A stretch of 64,000 nucleotides of DNA from Rhodobacteraceae bacterium F11138 (GCA_016521575.1 JAEKDP010000001.1:353894-417893); one strand, 5' to 3'; shown: positions 44,821 to 54,729, counted from the stretch's first letter. Translations and numbers: made by a program. Notes: generated from the letters alone by a model not told the origin.

Positions 44821-47076
44821 ATGGCCAAGACGAAATACACCGCAGAAGAGGCTCTGACCTTCCATCTGGAGCCGACCCCCGGCAAGTTCGAAATCCAGGC
44901 CACCGTGCCGATGAACACCCAACGCGACCTGAGTCTGGCTTATTCGCCCGGTGTGGCGGTGCCCTGCGAGGAAATCGCCAAGAACCCCGAAACCGCGTAT
45001 GATTATACCAACAAGGGCAATCTTGTGGCGGTGATTTCGAACGGCACCGCCGTTCTGGGTCTGGGTAATCTGGGTGCATTGGGCAGCAAACCGGTGATGG
45101 AAGGCAAATCCGTCCTTTTCAAACGGTTCGCGGATGTGAACAGCATCGACATCGAACTGGACACCGAGGACGTCAGCGAATTCTGCAAGGCAGTCCGGCT
45201 GATGGCGCCGACCTTTGGCGGGATCAATCTGGAAGACATCAAGGCCCCCGACTGTTTCATCATCGAACAACAGCTCAAGGAAGAGCTGGACATCCCGGTG
45301 TTTCACGATGACCAGCACGGCACCGCGGTGATATGCGCGGCGGGGCTGATCAATGCCCTGCATCTGTCGAAAAAGAAAATCGAAGACGTCAAGATCGTGC
45401 TGAACGGTGCCGGCGCTGCCGGGATTGCCTGTCTTGAACTGCTCAAATCCATGGGTGCGCGGCACGAGAACTGCATCATGTGCGACACCAAGGGTGTGAT
45501 CTGGCAGGGTCGTACCGAAGGCATGAACCAGTGGAAATCAGGTCACGCCATCAAGACCGAGGCGCGCACGCTCGAAGACGCAATGAAAGGCGCCGACGTG
45601 TTTCTTGGGGTCAGCGTCAAGGGTGCTGTGACCCAGGACATGGTGAAATCCATGGCGGACAATCCTGTGATTTTTGCCATGGCCAACCCGGATCCGGAAA
45701 TCACCCCCGAAGAAGCGCATGAGGTGCGCGTGGACGCCATCGTTGCCACCGGGCGCAGCGACTATCCCAATCAGGTCAACAACGTTCTCGGCTTTCCCTA
45801 TCTGTTCCGGGGGGCGCTGGATATTCACGCCCGCGCCATCAATGACGAGATGAAGATCGCCTGCGCGCATGCCCTGGCGCAACTGGCCCGCGAAGATGTG
45901 CCGGACGAAGTGGCGCTGGCCTATGGCGAAAACCTGAGCTTTGGGCGGGACTATATCATTCCGACGCCGTTCGATCCGCGTTTGATCCACCGCATTCCGC
46001 CAGCCGTGGCGCGTGCGGGCATGGACACCGGGGCCGCACGGCGACCGATCATCGATATGGATGCGTATGAGCTGACGCTCAAGGCGCGGATGGATCCGAC
46101 CGCCAGCATCCTGCGCGGGTTGAACGCTCGGGCGCGGTCGGCACAGGCCCGGATGATCTTTGCCGAAGGCGATGATCTGCGGGTGTTGCGTGCCGCTGTC
46201 AGCTATCAGCGGTCTGGTCTGGGCAAGGCGCTGGTCGTTGGCCGTATGGATGACGTCAAGACCAAGCTGGACGCCGCCGGTCTGGGCGATGCCGCCCGCG
46301 AACTGGAAGTGGTGAATGCGGCCAACACCCAACATCTGGACAGCTACAAGACGTTTCTATACCGCCGCCTGCAGCGCAAAGGGTTTGATGCACAGGATAT
46401 CCACAGGCTTGCGGCGCGCGACCGGCATGTGTTTTCCGCGCTGATGCTGGCGCATGGGCATGGCGACGGGCTGGTCACAGGTGCGACGCGCAAATCGGCC
46501 CATGTGCTGGAACGGATCAGCCATGTGTTTGATGCGGATGCGGCGCATGGCGTGGCGGGCGTGACGGCATTGTTGCACAAGGGCCGGATCGTGCTGATTT
46601 CGGATACCTTGGTGCATGAATGGCCCGATGCCGAAGACCTGGCAACCATTGCCGAACGCGCCGCCGATGTGGCGCGCCATATGGGGCTGGTGCCACGCGT
46701 GGCCTTTGTCAGCTTTTCGACTTTCGGCTATCCGGTGTCCGAACGTGCGGAAAAGATGAACCGTGCCCCTGACGTGCTGGAACAACGCGGCGTGGATTTC
46801 GAATTCGAAGGCGAAATGACCGTCGATGTGGCGCTGAACACGACATCGCAGGCGGCCTATCCGTTCTCACGCCTGACCGGACCGGCCAATATTCTGGTGG
46901 TCCCGGCGCGGCATTCGGCCAGCATTTCGGTCAAGCTGATGCAGGAAATGGGAGGGGCCACGGTGATCGGGCCGATCCTGTCCGGGTTGGACAAGCCGAT
47001 TCAGATCTGTTCGTCCGTGTCCACCGCCAATGACATCCTGAACATGGCGGTTCTGGCATCCTGCAAGATCGGATAG
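44821..47076 (+). CDS. maeB: NADP-dependent malic enzyme, MaeB type with PTA-like domain
   Basis: MaeB decarboxylates malate to pyruvate, making NADPH. The 751-residue protein has an N-terminal malic domain (NTQRDLSLAYSPGVAVPCEEI), the acidic metal site in PVFHDDQHGTAVI, and the NAD(P)-binding LNGAGAAGIACLELL. From about residue 430 there is a phosphotransacetylase-like domain (ARMIFAEGDDLRVLRAA to ICSSVSTANDILNMAV) that is catalytically inactive and usually binds acetyl-CoA as an allosteric effector. The length and fusion are typical of proteobacterial MaeB. Confidence 0.96.
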   Translation: MAKTKYTAEEALTFHLEPTPGKFEIQATVPMNTQRDLSLAYSPGVAVPCEEIAKNPETAYDYTNKGNLVAVISNGTAVLGLGNLGALGSKPVMEGKSVLFKRFADVNSIDIELDTEDVSEFCKAVRLMAPTFGGINLEDIKAPDCFIIEQQLKEELDIPVFHDDQHGTAVICAAGLINALHLSKKKIEDVKIVLNGAGAAGIACLELLKSMGARHENCIMCDTKGVIWQGRTEGMNQWKSGHAIKTEARTLEDAMKGADVFLGVSVKGAVTQDMVKSMADNPVIFAMANPDPEITPEEAHEVRVDAIVATGRSDYPNQVNNVLGFPYLFRGALDIHARAINDEMKIACAHALAQLAREDVPDEVALAYGENLSFGRDYIIPTPFDPRLIHRIPPAVARAGMDTGAARRPIIDMDAYELTLKARMDPTASILRGLNARARSAQARMIFAEGDDLRVLRAAVSYQRSGLGKALVVGRMDDVKTKLDAAGLGDAARELEVVNAANTQHLDSYKTFLYRRLQRKGFDAQDIHRLAARDRHVFSALMLAHGHGDGLVTGATRKSAHVLERISHVFDADAAHGVAGVTALLHKGRIVLISDTLVHEWPDAEDLATIAERAADVARHMGLVPRVAFVSFSTFGYPVSERAEKMNRAPDVLEQRGVDFEFEGEMTVDVALNTTSQAAYPFSRLTGPANILVVPARHSASISVKLMQEMGGATVIGPILSGLDKPIQICSSVSTANDILNMAVLASCKIG

Positions 47077-47082
47077 GGCGGA

Positions 47083-47745
47083 TCAACTGCCTGCAAACGG
47101 GGCGTCAGCGCCCCACAATTGCTTCACGCGCGCGTCCCGCCCGCAGGCCTGACGATAGAATTCATAGGCTGATTCCTGGGATTTCGGACCGCGCCGGGTC
47201 AATACCAGACCAGTGCCCTTGTAGTAATCCTGATGATAGGCTTCCGCCGGATAGAACTTTCCGGCGGACAGCACCGGTGTCACGATCGATTGGCCCAGTT
47301 CTGCGCCGGCCTCTTTGATCGCTGTTTCCGCCAGGGCGCGTTCAGGGGCGTCTGATACGAAAATGGCGGTTCGATAGCTGTCCCCCCGGTCGCAGAACTG
47401 TCCCCCCGCATCGGTCGGGTCGACCGAGCGCAAGAACATCTCCAACAGGGTACCGCGGCTGACGACATCGGGATCAAAATGGATCTCGACCGCTTCATAA
47501 TGACCGGTGCCGCCGCGTGTCACCTGCTTGTAGGTCGGATTTTCCACCGTGCCGCCAGTATATCCGGAAACGACTTCGGACACGCCTTCGACCTTTTCGA
47601 AATCGGCTTCGACGCACCAGAAACACCCACCGGCGACGGTCAATGTTTCCGACGCGGCGGCATGTGCTGTCTTGCATTGCACCACCACGGCGATCCCGAT
47701 CAGGGCGCACAGCACCAGCGGCTTTACATTGTCCAATACGTTCAT
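47083..47745 (-). CDS. msrA: Exported peptide-methionine (S)-S-oxide reductase
   Basis: MsrA repairs methionine-S-sulfoxide. The 220-residue protein starts with a signal peptide ([17 protein letters not shown] to about Ala30), so this copy is probably periplasmic. The active site is [17 protein letters not shown] with catalytic Cys41. [14 protein letters not shown] and [12 protein letters not shown] complete the fold. The ATG at 47745 has GGAGA five bases upstream. Which reductant resolves it outside the cytoplasm is not evident here. It converges with maeB, leaving six bases between the stops. Confidence 0.92.
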   Translation of the reverse strand: MNVLDNVKPLVLCALIGIAVVVQCKTAHAAASETLTVAGGCFWCVEADFEKVEGVSEVVSGYTGGTVENPTYKQVTRGGTGHYEAVEIHFDPDVVSRGTLLEMFLRSVDPTDAGGQFCDRGDSYRTAIFVSDAPERALAETAIKEAGAELGQSIVTPVLSAGKFYPAEAYHQDYYKGTGLVLTRRGPKSQESAYEFYRQACGRDARVKQLWGADAPFAGS

Positions 47746-47903
47746 GGTGTTCTCCATTTTTGTCGATGCTGTCGCGACATCCGCGGTGTCGCAAGTGGCC
47801 GACATGAAATGTCACGCCGAGGTGACCGCATTTTACCGCTTGGCCTTGCAGCGCGGCGGCCCTAGCCTGCGCCTGACGCAAAAGGCCCCGACGGGAGAAT
47901 GCC

Positions 47904-48812
47904 ATGACCGAAAAAATGACCACGCATCAAGCCGCCGAAGATGCGCGCAACGCGGATATCCTGATCTATCTGAACGGTCGGATCGTCCCCAGGGCTCAGG
48001 CGGTTGTCAGCGTCTATGACAGTGGTTTCATGCTGGGAGACGGAGTCTGGGAAGGGCTGCGCCTTTACAATGGAACCTGGGCATTCCTGGATGCGCATAT
48101 CGACCGGCTGTTCGAGGCCGCAAAAGCCATCGACCTGGATATCGGGCTGGATCGCAGCGGCGTGGTTCAGGCGATTTATGACACCCAGGCTGCAAATGAC
48201 ATGCAGACCGATGTCCACGCCCGCGTGATGGTGACGCGTGGCACAAAGGTGCGCCCGTTTCAGCATCCTGCACTCAGCCAGTCGGGGCCGACCGTTGCGA
48301 TCATCATGGAACATTCCCGGCCCAGCCTGCCACGTCCGATCCGGTTGGCGACCGTGCCCCATATGCGCGGCCTGCCGATGACCCAGGATCCCAAGCTGAA
48401 CAGCCATTCGAAACTGAATTGCATCATTGCCTGTATCGCGGCCGAAAAGGCCGGCGCGGATGAGGCGCTGATGCTGGATGTGAACGGTTTCGTAAACACG
48501 ACAAACGCATGCAATTTCTTTATCGTGCGCAAGGGCGAGGTTTGGACCAGCACGGGCGACTACTGCATGAACGGGATCACCCGGCAAAAGGTGATCGACC
48601 TGTGCCGTGCCAATGGTATCCCCGTTCACGAGCGCAATTTCAGTCTGGTCGACACCTATGGTGCCGACGAAGCCTTCTTGACCGGCACATTCGGGGCGCA
48701 GACGCCGGTCAGCGAGATCGACGGGCGGCAAATCGGGACCGGCCAGATGGGACCGATGACCGAAAAGCTGCGCGGTTTGTACAAGAACCTGATCGAGCAG
48801 GAGACGCTCTGA
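47904..48812 (+). CDS. Class IV (branched-chain/D-amino-acid type) aminotransferase
   Basis: This PLP fold-type IV enzyme has 302 residues, with SVYDSGFMLGDGVWEGLRLYNGTWAFLDAHIDRLF at the N-terminus and the PLP Lys170 in NSHSKLNCIIAC. MLDVNGFVNTTNACNFFIVRKG supplies the substrate loop, and FLTGTFGAQTPVSEIDGR the phosphate side. It is commonly labelled branched-chain aminotransferase, but it belongs to a divergent subgroup paired with the following sulfotransferase-like gene. ATGA-type overlap (the stop shares a base with the next start) indicates coupling. Its substrate is unknown. Confidence 0.88.
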   Translation: MTEKMTTHQAAEDARNADILIYLNGRIVPRAQAVVSVYDSGFMLGDGVWEGLRLYNGTWAFLDAHIDRLFEAAKAIDLDIGLDRSGVVQAIYDTQAANDMQTDVHARVMVTRGTKVRPFQHPALSQSGPTVAIIMEHSRPSLPRPIRLATVPHMRGLPMTQDPKLNSHSKLNCIIACIAAEKAGADEALMLDVNGFVNTTNACNFFIVRKGEVWTSTGDYCMNGITRQKVIDLCRANGIPVHERNFSLVDTYGADEAFLTGTFGAQTPVSEIDGRQIGTGQMGPMTEKLRGLYKNLIEQETL

Positions 48813-49525
48813 TGCGGATTGCCATGTGGTCCGGTCCGCGCAATCTGTCGACGGCGATGATGTATTCCTTTGGCGCGCGTGGTGATTGTGCGGTTGTGGA
48901 TGAACCGTTTTATGCCGCCTATCTGGTCAAAACCGGGCTGGATCACCCGATGCGGGATGCGATCCTTGCCGCTCAGCCTGCAAATGCGGTGCAGGTGGTG
49001 GATCAGATCATGGGTCCAATTCCGCAAGACAAGACGCATTTCTATCAGAAGCACATGACCCATCATATGGTGCCGGACATGCCGCGCGACTGGATGCGGC
49101 AGATGATCAATGTGTTCCTGATCCGCCATCCGGCCCGGGTCATCGCCAGTTATGCGGCGAAGCGGGAAAACCCGACCCTGCAGGACATCGGTTTCGCGCA
49201 GCAGGCAGAATTGTTCGATCTGATCAACAGTTGGCAGGGCAGCCCGGTGGTGATCGACAGCACGGACATTCGCAAGGACCCCGAGCGGATGTTGAAACGG
49301 TTGTGCAAATCCATCGGCCTGTCCTTCACACAGGATATGCTGTCCTGGCCGGCGGGGGGACATCCCGAAGATGGCGCCTGGGCACCGCATTGGTATGGGT
49401 CGGTCTGGAAAAGCACCGGGTTCGATGCTGCCGAAGGGGCTTTGCCAAATGTACCCGCACATCTGAAGGATGTGCTGGCGCAGGCCATGCCGTATTATGA
49501 CCGGCTCAGGGCGGTCGCGCTCTAA
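48812..49525 (+). CDS. Sulfotransferase-like P-loop protein paired with the aminotransferase
   Basis: The 237-residue protein begins with a PAPS/phosphate-binding-like P-loop, MRIAMWSGPRNLSTAMMYSF. It continues CAVVDEPFYAAYL, a 3'-phosphate-type segment VFLIRHPARVIASYAAKR, and PEDGAWAPHWYGSVWKSTGF near the C-terminus. This matches my memory of the N-terminal domain of Arabidopsis branched-chain-aminotransferase-like proteins, where it is fused to a class IV aminotransferase domain. Enzyme activity and sulfate donor use are not established. The start overlaps the aminotransferase stop by one base. Confidence 0.78.
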   Translation: MRIAMWSGPRNLSTAMMYSFGARGDCAVVDEPFYAAYLVKTGLDHPMRDAILAAQPANAVQVVDQIMGPIPQDKTHFYQKHMTHHMVPDMPRDWMRQMINVFLIRHPARVIASYAAKRENPTLQDIGFAQQAELFDLINSWQGSPVVIDSTDIRKDPERMLKRLCKSIGLSFTQDMLSWPAGGHPEDGAWAPHWYGSVWKSTGFDAAEGALPNVPAHLKDVLAQAMPYYDRLRAVAL

Positions 49526-49956
49526 GCGATGGCCTGCATCGTTGCCTGACAGGGCTGCCCGTCGAAAAACACATCCAGAACCCGCGCAAATTCAGGGTCT
49601 GCATCCGGAACCGCCGCAAACAGCGTCATGCTGGATTGCAGTTTTTTCGCATCGACCCTGCCAAGTATGGTCTGCGCCTCGGTGCCATCATGCGACAGTA
49701 TCAATCGGCTGACCTGGACCAGACGTTCGCGCAAGGCATCCTGCGCCAGATAGGCGCGCGCTTCGGCCAGATCATGAATGCCGTACAGTTGCGACATGTC
49801 CGAACGACCCAATTCGGCCAGCTGAGGAAAAACGAACCACATCCAGTGGCTGGTCTTGCGGCCCGCCGTGAGTTCCGAAACCACTGCAGTCCAGACCGTA
49901 TCCTGCGCCTCTAGAAACAGGTCGGCGTCGGTTTCGTCTGGCCAGTCGGAACTCAT
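49522..49956 (-). CDS. DUF1810 family protein
   Basis: The 144-residue protein has the DUF1810 pattern: [34 protein letters not shown] near the N-terminus, [12 protein letters not shown], and SSMTLFAAV. The function is unknown; the fold is a small helical bundle. It overlaps argG by four bases upstream, so it is probably expressed with it, and meets the sulfotransferase-like gene tail to tail with a four-base overlap. Confidence 0.88.
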   Translation of the reverse strand: MSSDWPDETDADLFLEAQDTVWTAVVSELTAGRKTSHWMWFVFPQLAELGRSDMSQLYGIHDLAEARAYLAQDALRERLVQVSRLILSHDGTEAQTILGRVDAKKLQSSMTLFAAVPDADPEFARVLDVFFDGQPCQATMQAIA

Positions 49957-51170
49957 TTCAGGCGACGGTTCCGCATTGCGATCAGCCGCAGCCGCAGCGC
50001 GTTCAGCTTGATGAACCCGGCGGCGTCCTTCTGGTCATAGGCTCCGGCGTCATCTTCGAAGGTGACGTGCTCTTCGGAATACAGCGACCGGTCCGACCAT
50101 CGCCCGACGGTGCGCGCCAGACCCTTGTACAGTTTCAGACGAACCGTGCCGGTGACATGCTCCTGGCTTTTGTCGATGGCGGCCTGAAGCATTTCGCGTT
50201 CGGGGCTGAACCAGAAGCCGTTATAGATCAGTTCGGCATATTGCGGCATCAGCTGGTCTTTCAGATGCATCGCGCCGCGATCCATGGTGATCTGTTCGAT
50301 GCCCCGATGTGCTTCCAGCAACACGGTACCGCCGGGGGTTTCGTAGATCCCGCGCGATTTCATCCCCACGAACCGGCCTTCGACCAGATCCAGCCGTCCG
50401 ATCCCGTGCTTGCCGCCCAGTTCGTTCAGTTCGGTCAGGATTTCGGCGGGGCTCATGGTTTTGCCGTTGATGCTGACCGCATCGCCCGCCTGAAAGCCGA
50501 TTTCGATGAATTCCGGCTGGTTCGGGGCATCTTCGGGGTTTACGGTACGCTGATAGACATAGTCGGGGGCATTTTCGGCGGGATCTTCCAGAACCTTGCC
50601 TTCGGAACTGGTGTGCAGAAGGTTCGCATCAACCGAAAACGGCGCTTCTCCCCGTTTGTCCTTGGCGATCTGGATCTGATGTTTCTCTGCGAATTCAATC
50701 AGTTTCGTGCGGCTGGTCAAATCCCATTCGCGCCAGGGTGCAATCACCTTGATGTCCGGATCAAGCGCATAGGCGGCCAGTTCGAACCGAACCTGGTCGT
50801 TGCCCTTGCCGGTTGCCCCATGCGCAACCGCATCCGCGCCGGTTTCCTCTGCAATCTCGACCAGACGTTTTGAGATCAACGGGCGGGCAATCGAGGTTCC
50901 CAGCAGATACAGCCCTTCGTAGACGGCATTGGCGCGGAACATCGGAAACACGAAATCGCGGACGAACTCCTCGCGCAGATCCTCGATATAGATGTCGCTC
51001 GCGCCCATCATCTCGGCTTTCTTGCGCGCCGGTTCCAGTTCTTCGCCCTGACCCAGATCGGCGGTAAAGGTCACCACCTCGCAGCCATATTCGGTTTGCA
51101 GCCATTTCAGGATGATCGACGTGTCAAGACCGCCTGAATAGGCCAGAACGACTTTTTTGGGCGCAGACAT
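49953..51170 (-). CDS. argG: Argininosuccinate synthase
   Basis: ArgG condenses citrulline and aspartate, using ATP, in arginine biosynthesis. The 405 residues start [24 protein letters not shown] with the N-type ATP pyrophosphatase loop SGGLDTS. They include [45 protein letters not shown] and [23 protein letters not shown]. The ATG at 51170 has AGGAA upstream; an in-frame start at 51251 extends towards ilvA and is unlikely. Confidence 0.97.
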   Translation of the reverse strand: MSAPKKVVLAYSGGLDTSIILKWLQTEYGCEVVTFTADLGQGEELEPARKKAEMMGASDIYIEDLREEFVRDFVFPMFRANAVYEGLYLLGTSIARPLISKRLVEIAEETGADAVAHGATGKGNDQVRFELAAYALDPDIKVIAPWREWDLTSRTKLIEFAEKHQIQIAKDKRGEAPFSVDANLLHTSSEGKVLEDPAENAPDYVYQRTVNPEDAPNQPEFIEIGFQAGDAVSINGKTMSPAEILTELNELGGKHGIGRLDLVEGRFVGMKSRGIYETPGGTVLLEAHRGIEQITMDRGAMHLKDQLMPQYAELIYNGFWFSPEREMLQAAIDKSQEHVTGTVRLKLYKGLARTVGRWSDRSLYSEEHVTFEDDAGAYDQKDAAGFIKLNALRLRLIAMRNRRLK

Positions 51171-51273
51171 GGGGTATTCCTCATCAGTAGACAGCAGGCC
51201 GATAACTTTTTTTGTTCGCAGGGGCAAGATGCCGGGGCTTGTGAAGCCCACGCGGCTGGGTCATTTATGCGAA

Positions 51274-52500
51274 ATGAGCGATTTTCAGGACAAGGCCCGG
51301 TCGGCCGAGGCCGCGATGCGCGACGTTTTTCCGCAAACGCCGCTGTTGCGAAACGTGCATCTGTCGGATCGGTTCGCGGCCGATGTCTGGCTGAAACGCG
51401 AAGATCTTAGCCCGGTGCGGTCCTACAAGATCCGCGGGGCTCTCAACGCCATGCGCAAACGGACCGAACACAAGCTGTTCGTATGCGCCAGCGCGGGGAA
51501 CCATGCGCAGGGCGTGGCGTTCATGTGCAGGCATATTGGGGTCAAAGGCGTCATTTTCATGCCGGTCACCACGCCACAGCAGAAGATTCAGAAGACCCGG
51601 ATGTTTGGCGGAAGCCGCGTGGAAATTCATCTGGTTGGCGACTATTTCGACGATACGCTTGCCGCGGCACAGGACTGGTGTGCGCGGTCGGGGGGCTATT
51701 TTCTGTCGCCATTTGACGATGCGGACGTGATCGAAGGCCAGGCTTCGGTCGCAGTCGAAATCGCGGATCAGCTGGGACGGTCGCCCGATGTGGTCATCCT
51801 GCCGGTTGGCGGGGGCGGGATGTCGTCCGGTGTGACCAGCTATTTCGGAACGCAAAGCCGCAGCCTGTTTGTCGAGCCCAAAGGCGGGGCATGTCTGAAG
51901 GCGGCGCTGGCGGCGGGTCGTCCGACAACATTGAGCCATGTCGACACGTTCGTCGACGGAGCCGCGGTCGGGCGCATCGGCGAGCGGCCGTTTCAATTGT
52001 TGCGCGATACCGCGCTTTCGGACGTGATCGTGCTGAGCGAAGACCGGATATGTACCACGATGATCGAGCTGCTGAACGTCGAAGGCATCGTGCTGGAACC
52101 CGCCGGCGCGCTTTCGGTCGAGGCGTTGAGCGAGGTACAATCGCAAATTCGGGGGAAAACAGTCGTATGTGTGACGTCGGGGGGAAATTTCGATTTTGAA
52201 CGCCTGCCCGAAGTCAAGGAACGGGCACAGCGGTACTCGGGGGTCAAGAAATACTTGATTTTGCGCCTGCCGCAACGGCCCGGTGCGCTAAAGGAGTTTT
52301 TGTCGGTGCTGGGACCGGACGACGATATCGCCCGGTTTGAATACCTGAAGAAGTCGGCCCGAAATTTCGGTTCGGTTCTGATAGGCATCGAAACCAAACG
52401 GGCGGAAAATTTCGAACGTCTGTTCGCGCATCTGGAGGATGCCGGGTTTACCTATCGTGACATTACCAATGATGAAACCCTGGCCCAGTTCCTGATTTGA
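51274..52500 (+). CDS. ilvA: Threonine ammonia-lyase (threonine dehydratase)
   Basis: IlvA deaminates threonine to 2-oxobutanoate, the entry to isoleucine. The 408-residue PLP enzyme has catalytic Lys52 in SPVRSYKIRGALNAMR, the substrate loop ASAGNHAQGVAF and the PLP phosphate site VGGGGMSSG. A single ACT-like regulatory segment follows from about residue 320 (YLILRLPQRPGALKEFLSVLG). One ACT unit rather than two is typical of the shorter alphaproteobacterial and Bacillus-type enzymes. The ATG at 51274 gives MSDFQDKARSAEAAM. Confidence 0.94.
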   Translation: MSDFQDKARSAEAAMRDVFPQTPLLRNVHLSDRFAADVWLKREDLSPVRSYKIRGALNAMRKRTEHKLFVCASAGNHAQGVAFMCRHIGVKGVIFMPVTTPQQKIQKTRMFGGSRVEIHLVGDYFDDTLAAAQDWCARSGGYFLSPFDDADVIEGQASVAVEIADQLGRSPDVVILPVGGGGMSSGVTSYFGTQSRSLFVEPKGGACLKAALAAGRPTTLSHVDTFVDGAAVGRIGERPFQLLRDTALSDVIVLSEDRICTTMIELLNVEGIVLEPAGALSVEALSEVQSQIRGKTVVCVTSGGNFDFERLPEVKERAQRYSGVKKYLILRLPQRPGALKEFLSVLGPDDDIARFEYLKKSARNFGSVLIGIETKRAENFERLFAHLEDAGFTYRDITNDETLAQFLI

Positions 52501-52509
52501 CGGTGCAGT

Positions 52510-52842
52510 TCAGGCCGCGATGCGCTGCATGACTTCGGACAGGAACGATGTCTTGGACGCCTCGAATTCGGCGACGATCTTGCCGATATCCACGTCCTCG
52601 GCGTCGCCTTGTGCGGATTTTCGTTCGCCATCCTGACAAAGTTTCGAAAAGGACGCAAAGCCCAGGCTGAGCGCGCTGCCCTTCAGGAAATGCAAATCCT
52701 GTTCCAGGCGCGTGCGGTCGGGGTTGTGCCGAAAGCGGGAAATCACCTCGCCGACCTCTTCCAGGAACAGGTCGATGACTTCTTCGAAATCTTCAGGCCC
52801 AACCTCGTTGCGCAATTCGTTGACCCTTGACCAATCAATCAT
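52510..52842 (-). CDS. Histidine phosphotransfer (Hpt) domain protein
   Basis: The 110-residue protein is a single Hpt four-helix bundle with the phospho-accepting His51 in DLHFLKGSALSLGF. MIDWSRVNELRNEVGPEDFEEVIDLFLEEV precedes it. Stand-alone Hpt proteins shuttle phosphate between hybrid kinases and receivers. It is transcribed away from the response regulator/PP2C gene 166 bases off, which makes that receiver the most likely partner. No kinase gene is adjacent. Confidence 0.88.
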   Translation of the reverse strand: MIDWSRVNELRNEVGPEDFEEVIDLFLEEVGEVISRFRHNPDRTRLEQDLHFLKGSALSLGFASFSKLCQDGERKSAQGDAEDVDIGKIVAEFEASKTSFLSEVMQRIAA

Positions 52843-53008
52843 TAGCTACTCACTGACTTTACGCCGCCACCGGGTACAGAAGTTGCACGCGCGTCGTAAA
52901 GGCCGGGTTAATGATTGCCGCGGGTTGCGCAAAATTCGATCCTTCACTCCAAGTTAAGGCAGGTCGGCGAAAGTGGCGCGGTTACGTCGAAGTATAGAGT
53001 GTTCAAGC

Positions 53009-54289
53009 ATGTCCAAACCCACGCCTGGCAGGCAGGTCGAATCGGCAGCTACATCCGATCTGGGTGCGATTCGGCGCGTGTTGGTGGTGGACGACAGTCG
53101 TTTGCAGCGGCGCATTCTGGTCGCATCCCTGAAAAAATGGGGCTTTGAGGTTATCGAGGCCGACAGCGGTGAGGCCGCGATGGCGATCTGCGAGGAATCC
53201 TCGCCCGATCTGGTGCTCAGCGACTGGATGATGCCGGGGATGAGCGGGCTCGAATTCTGCCGCGCATTTCGGGAGATGCCCGTCGACAGCTATGGGTATT
53301 TCATTCTGCTGACGTCCAAGAGCGAAAAGAACGAGGTGGCCGAGGGGTTGGGCGCCGGCGCGGATGATTTTCTGACCAAACCCGTCAACGCCGATGAATT
53401 GCGCGCGCGCATTTCGGCCGGGGCGCGCATTCTGGACATGCAACGTCAGCTGTCCGACAAGAACCGGGTGATCACGGAGACGCTTGACCGGTTGCAAGCG
53501 GCCTATGACACGATCGACAAGGATCTTATTCAGGCCAAGAAAATCCAGGAATCCCTGGTCCCGGAACTGTCACGCAGCTTTGGTGAATCGCGGGTCAGCC
53601 TGTTGCTCAAGCCTTGCGGGCATATCGGTGGCGACCTGGTCGGAATGTTCTCGCCGGATCGGAATCAGATCGCGATTTATTCGATTGACGTATCCGGTCA
53701 TGGTATCACGTCGGCCATGATGACCGCGCGGCTGGGCGGGTATCTCAGCAGTTTCTATTTCGACCAGAATCTGGGCATGGAACGGTTGTTGAACGGAACC
53801 TATGCGTTGCGCGAACCGGCAGAAGTGGCCGCCATGCTGAACGAAAGACTCCTGGCCGATACCGGTATCGAGGAATATTTCACCATGGCCTATGCCGTGG
53901 TCGATCTGAATTCCGGGCTGCTCAAGATGGTGCAGGCCGGACACCCGCACCCGATGCTTCTGCGCGCGGATGGCGGCGCGGAATTCGTGGGCGAGGGTGG
54001 CGTGCCGATCGGGCTTTTGCCTGATATTGCGTATTCGCAATTTGAGCTGCAGCTGTCTCCGGGGGACCGTCTGTTCCTGTATTCCGATGGCTTCACCGAG
54101 GCGCGTTTGGCGGATGGAAACATGCTGGAGGAAGAGGGTCTGGTTGACCTGGTGGCCAAGGCAGGGCCGGGACAATCGGGCCGCGAGTTTCTGGATGACC
54201 TGTATTGGTCCTTGACCCAGGTCATGTCATCCCAGGATGGCCTGGAAGACGACGTGTCCGCCACCCTGTTCGAATACAACGGCCGCTAG
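53009..54289 (+). CDS. Response regulator with PP2C-type (RsbU/SpoIIE) phosphatase output
   Basis: The 426-residue protein joins a receiver domain to a serine phosphatase. The receiver has acidic pocket Asp28/29, phospho-acceptor Asp72 in SDWMMPGMSG and Lys in FLTKPVNADEL. A coiled-coil linker follows at about 150-185 (RVITETLDRLQAAYDTIDKDL), then the PPM domain with HIGGDLVGMF, SIDVSGHGITSAMMTARLG and the C-terminal LEDDVSATLF metal ligands. Such proteins control anti-anti-sigma factors in partner-switching. No anti-sigma gene is nearby; the divergent Hpt gene is the likely phosphodonor. Confidence 0.92.
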   Translation: MSKPTPGRQVESAATSDLGAIRRVLVVDDSRLQRRILVASLKKWGFEVIEADSGEAAMAICEESSPDLVLSDWMMPGMSGLEFCRAFREMPVDSYGYFILLTSKSEKNEVAEGLGAGADDFLTKPVNADELRARISAGARILDMQRQLSDKNRVITETLDRLQAAYDTIDKDLIQAKKIQESLVPELSRSFGESRVSLLLKPCGHIGGDLVGMFSPDRNQIAIYSIDVSGHGITSAMMTARLGGYLSSFYFDQNLGMERLLNGTYALREPAEVAAMLNERLLADTGIEEYFTMAYAVVDLNSGLLKMVQAGHPHPMLLRADGGAEFVGEGGVPIGLLPDIAYSQFELQLSPGDRLFLYSDGFTEARLADGNMLEEEGLVDLVAKAGPGQSGREFLDDLYWSLTQVMSSQDGLEDDVSATLFEYNGR

Positions 54290-54729
54290 ACACCCAAGGC
54301 ATATTGCGCCGCGAAATGCCGATCACCCGGGTTTCCCAGCATTTTGCCCGCGCTGTGTGCGTCCATCCAGCGGGCGGTATGATCGGGCTCGGTCGGGGGC
54401 CCGAGTTGCAAGACCGGTCTGGCCATATAGATCAAACAGATCTTTTCCGCCCAGAGATCGTATTCCGGCATATAGACGAACCGGCGAAAGGCCCCGACCC
54501 GGCGCGGCGTTGAAATACGCCATCCGGTTTCTTCATAGACCTCGCGATGCAAGGCGGCGATGGGGGATTCGCCCGGATCGATTCCGCCGCCGGGCAGTTG
54601 CAGATCCGGGTGCGGGTTGCTTTGGCAGGTCACCAGAAGCGTTTTGCCGCGCGGCAGCAGCGCGTATGCGCCAGCGCGGCGGACATAGTCCCGCGCGGCG
54701 ATGGGAGGACGGCCAAAGCGTGGGATCAT
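54286..54729 (-). CDS. Nudix hydrolase
   Basis: This 147-residue protein has the Nudix box GGGIDPGESPIAALHREVYEETGWRI at about residues 47-72, with all consensus Gly, Glu and Arg positions present. Substrate is not predictable; FVYMPEYDLWAEKICLIYMARP suggests a sugar-nucleotide or ADP-ribose type pocket at most. It converges with the receiver/PP2C gene (four-base overlap of stop codons) and diverges from hslO. Confidence 0.85.
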   Translation of the reverse strand: MIPRFGRPPIAARDYVRRAGAYALLPRGKTLLVTCQSNPHPDLQLPGGGIDPGESPIAALHREVYEETGWRISTPRRVGAFRRFVYMPEYDLWAEKICLIYMARPVLQLGPPTEPDHTARWMDAHSAGKMLGNPGDRHFAAQYALGV

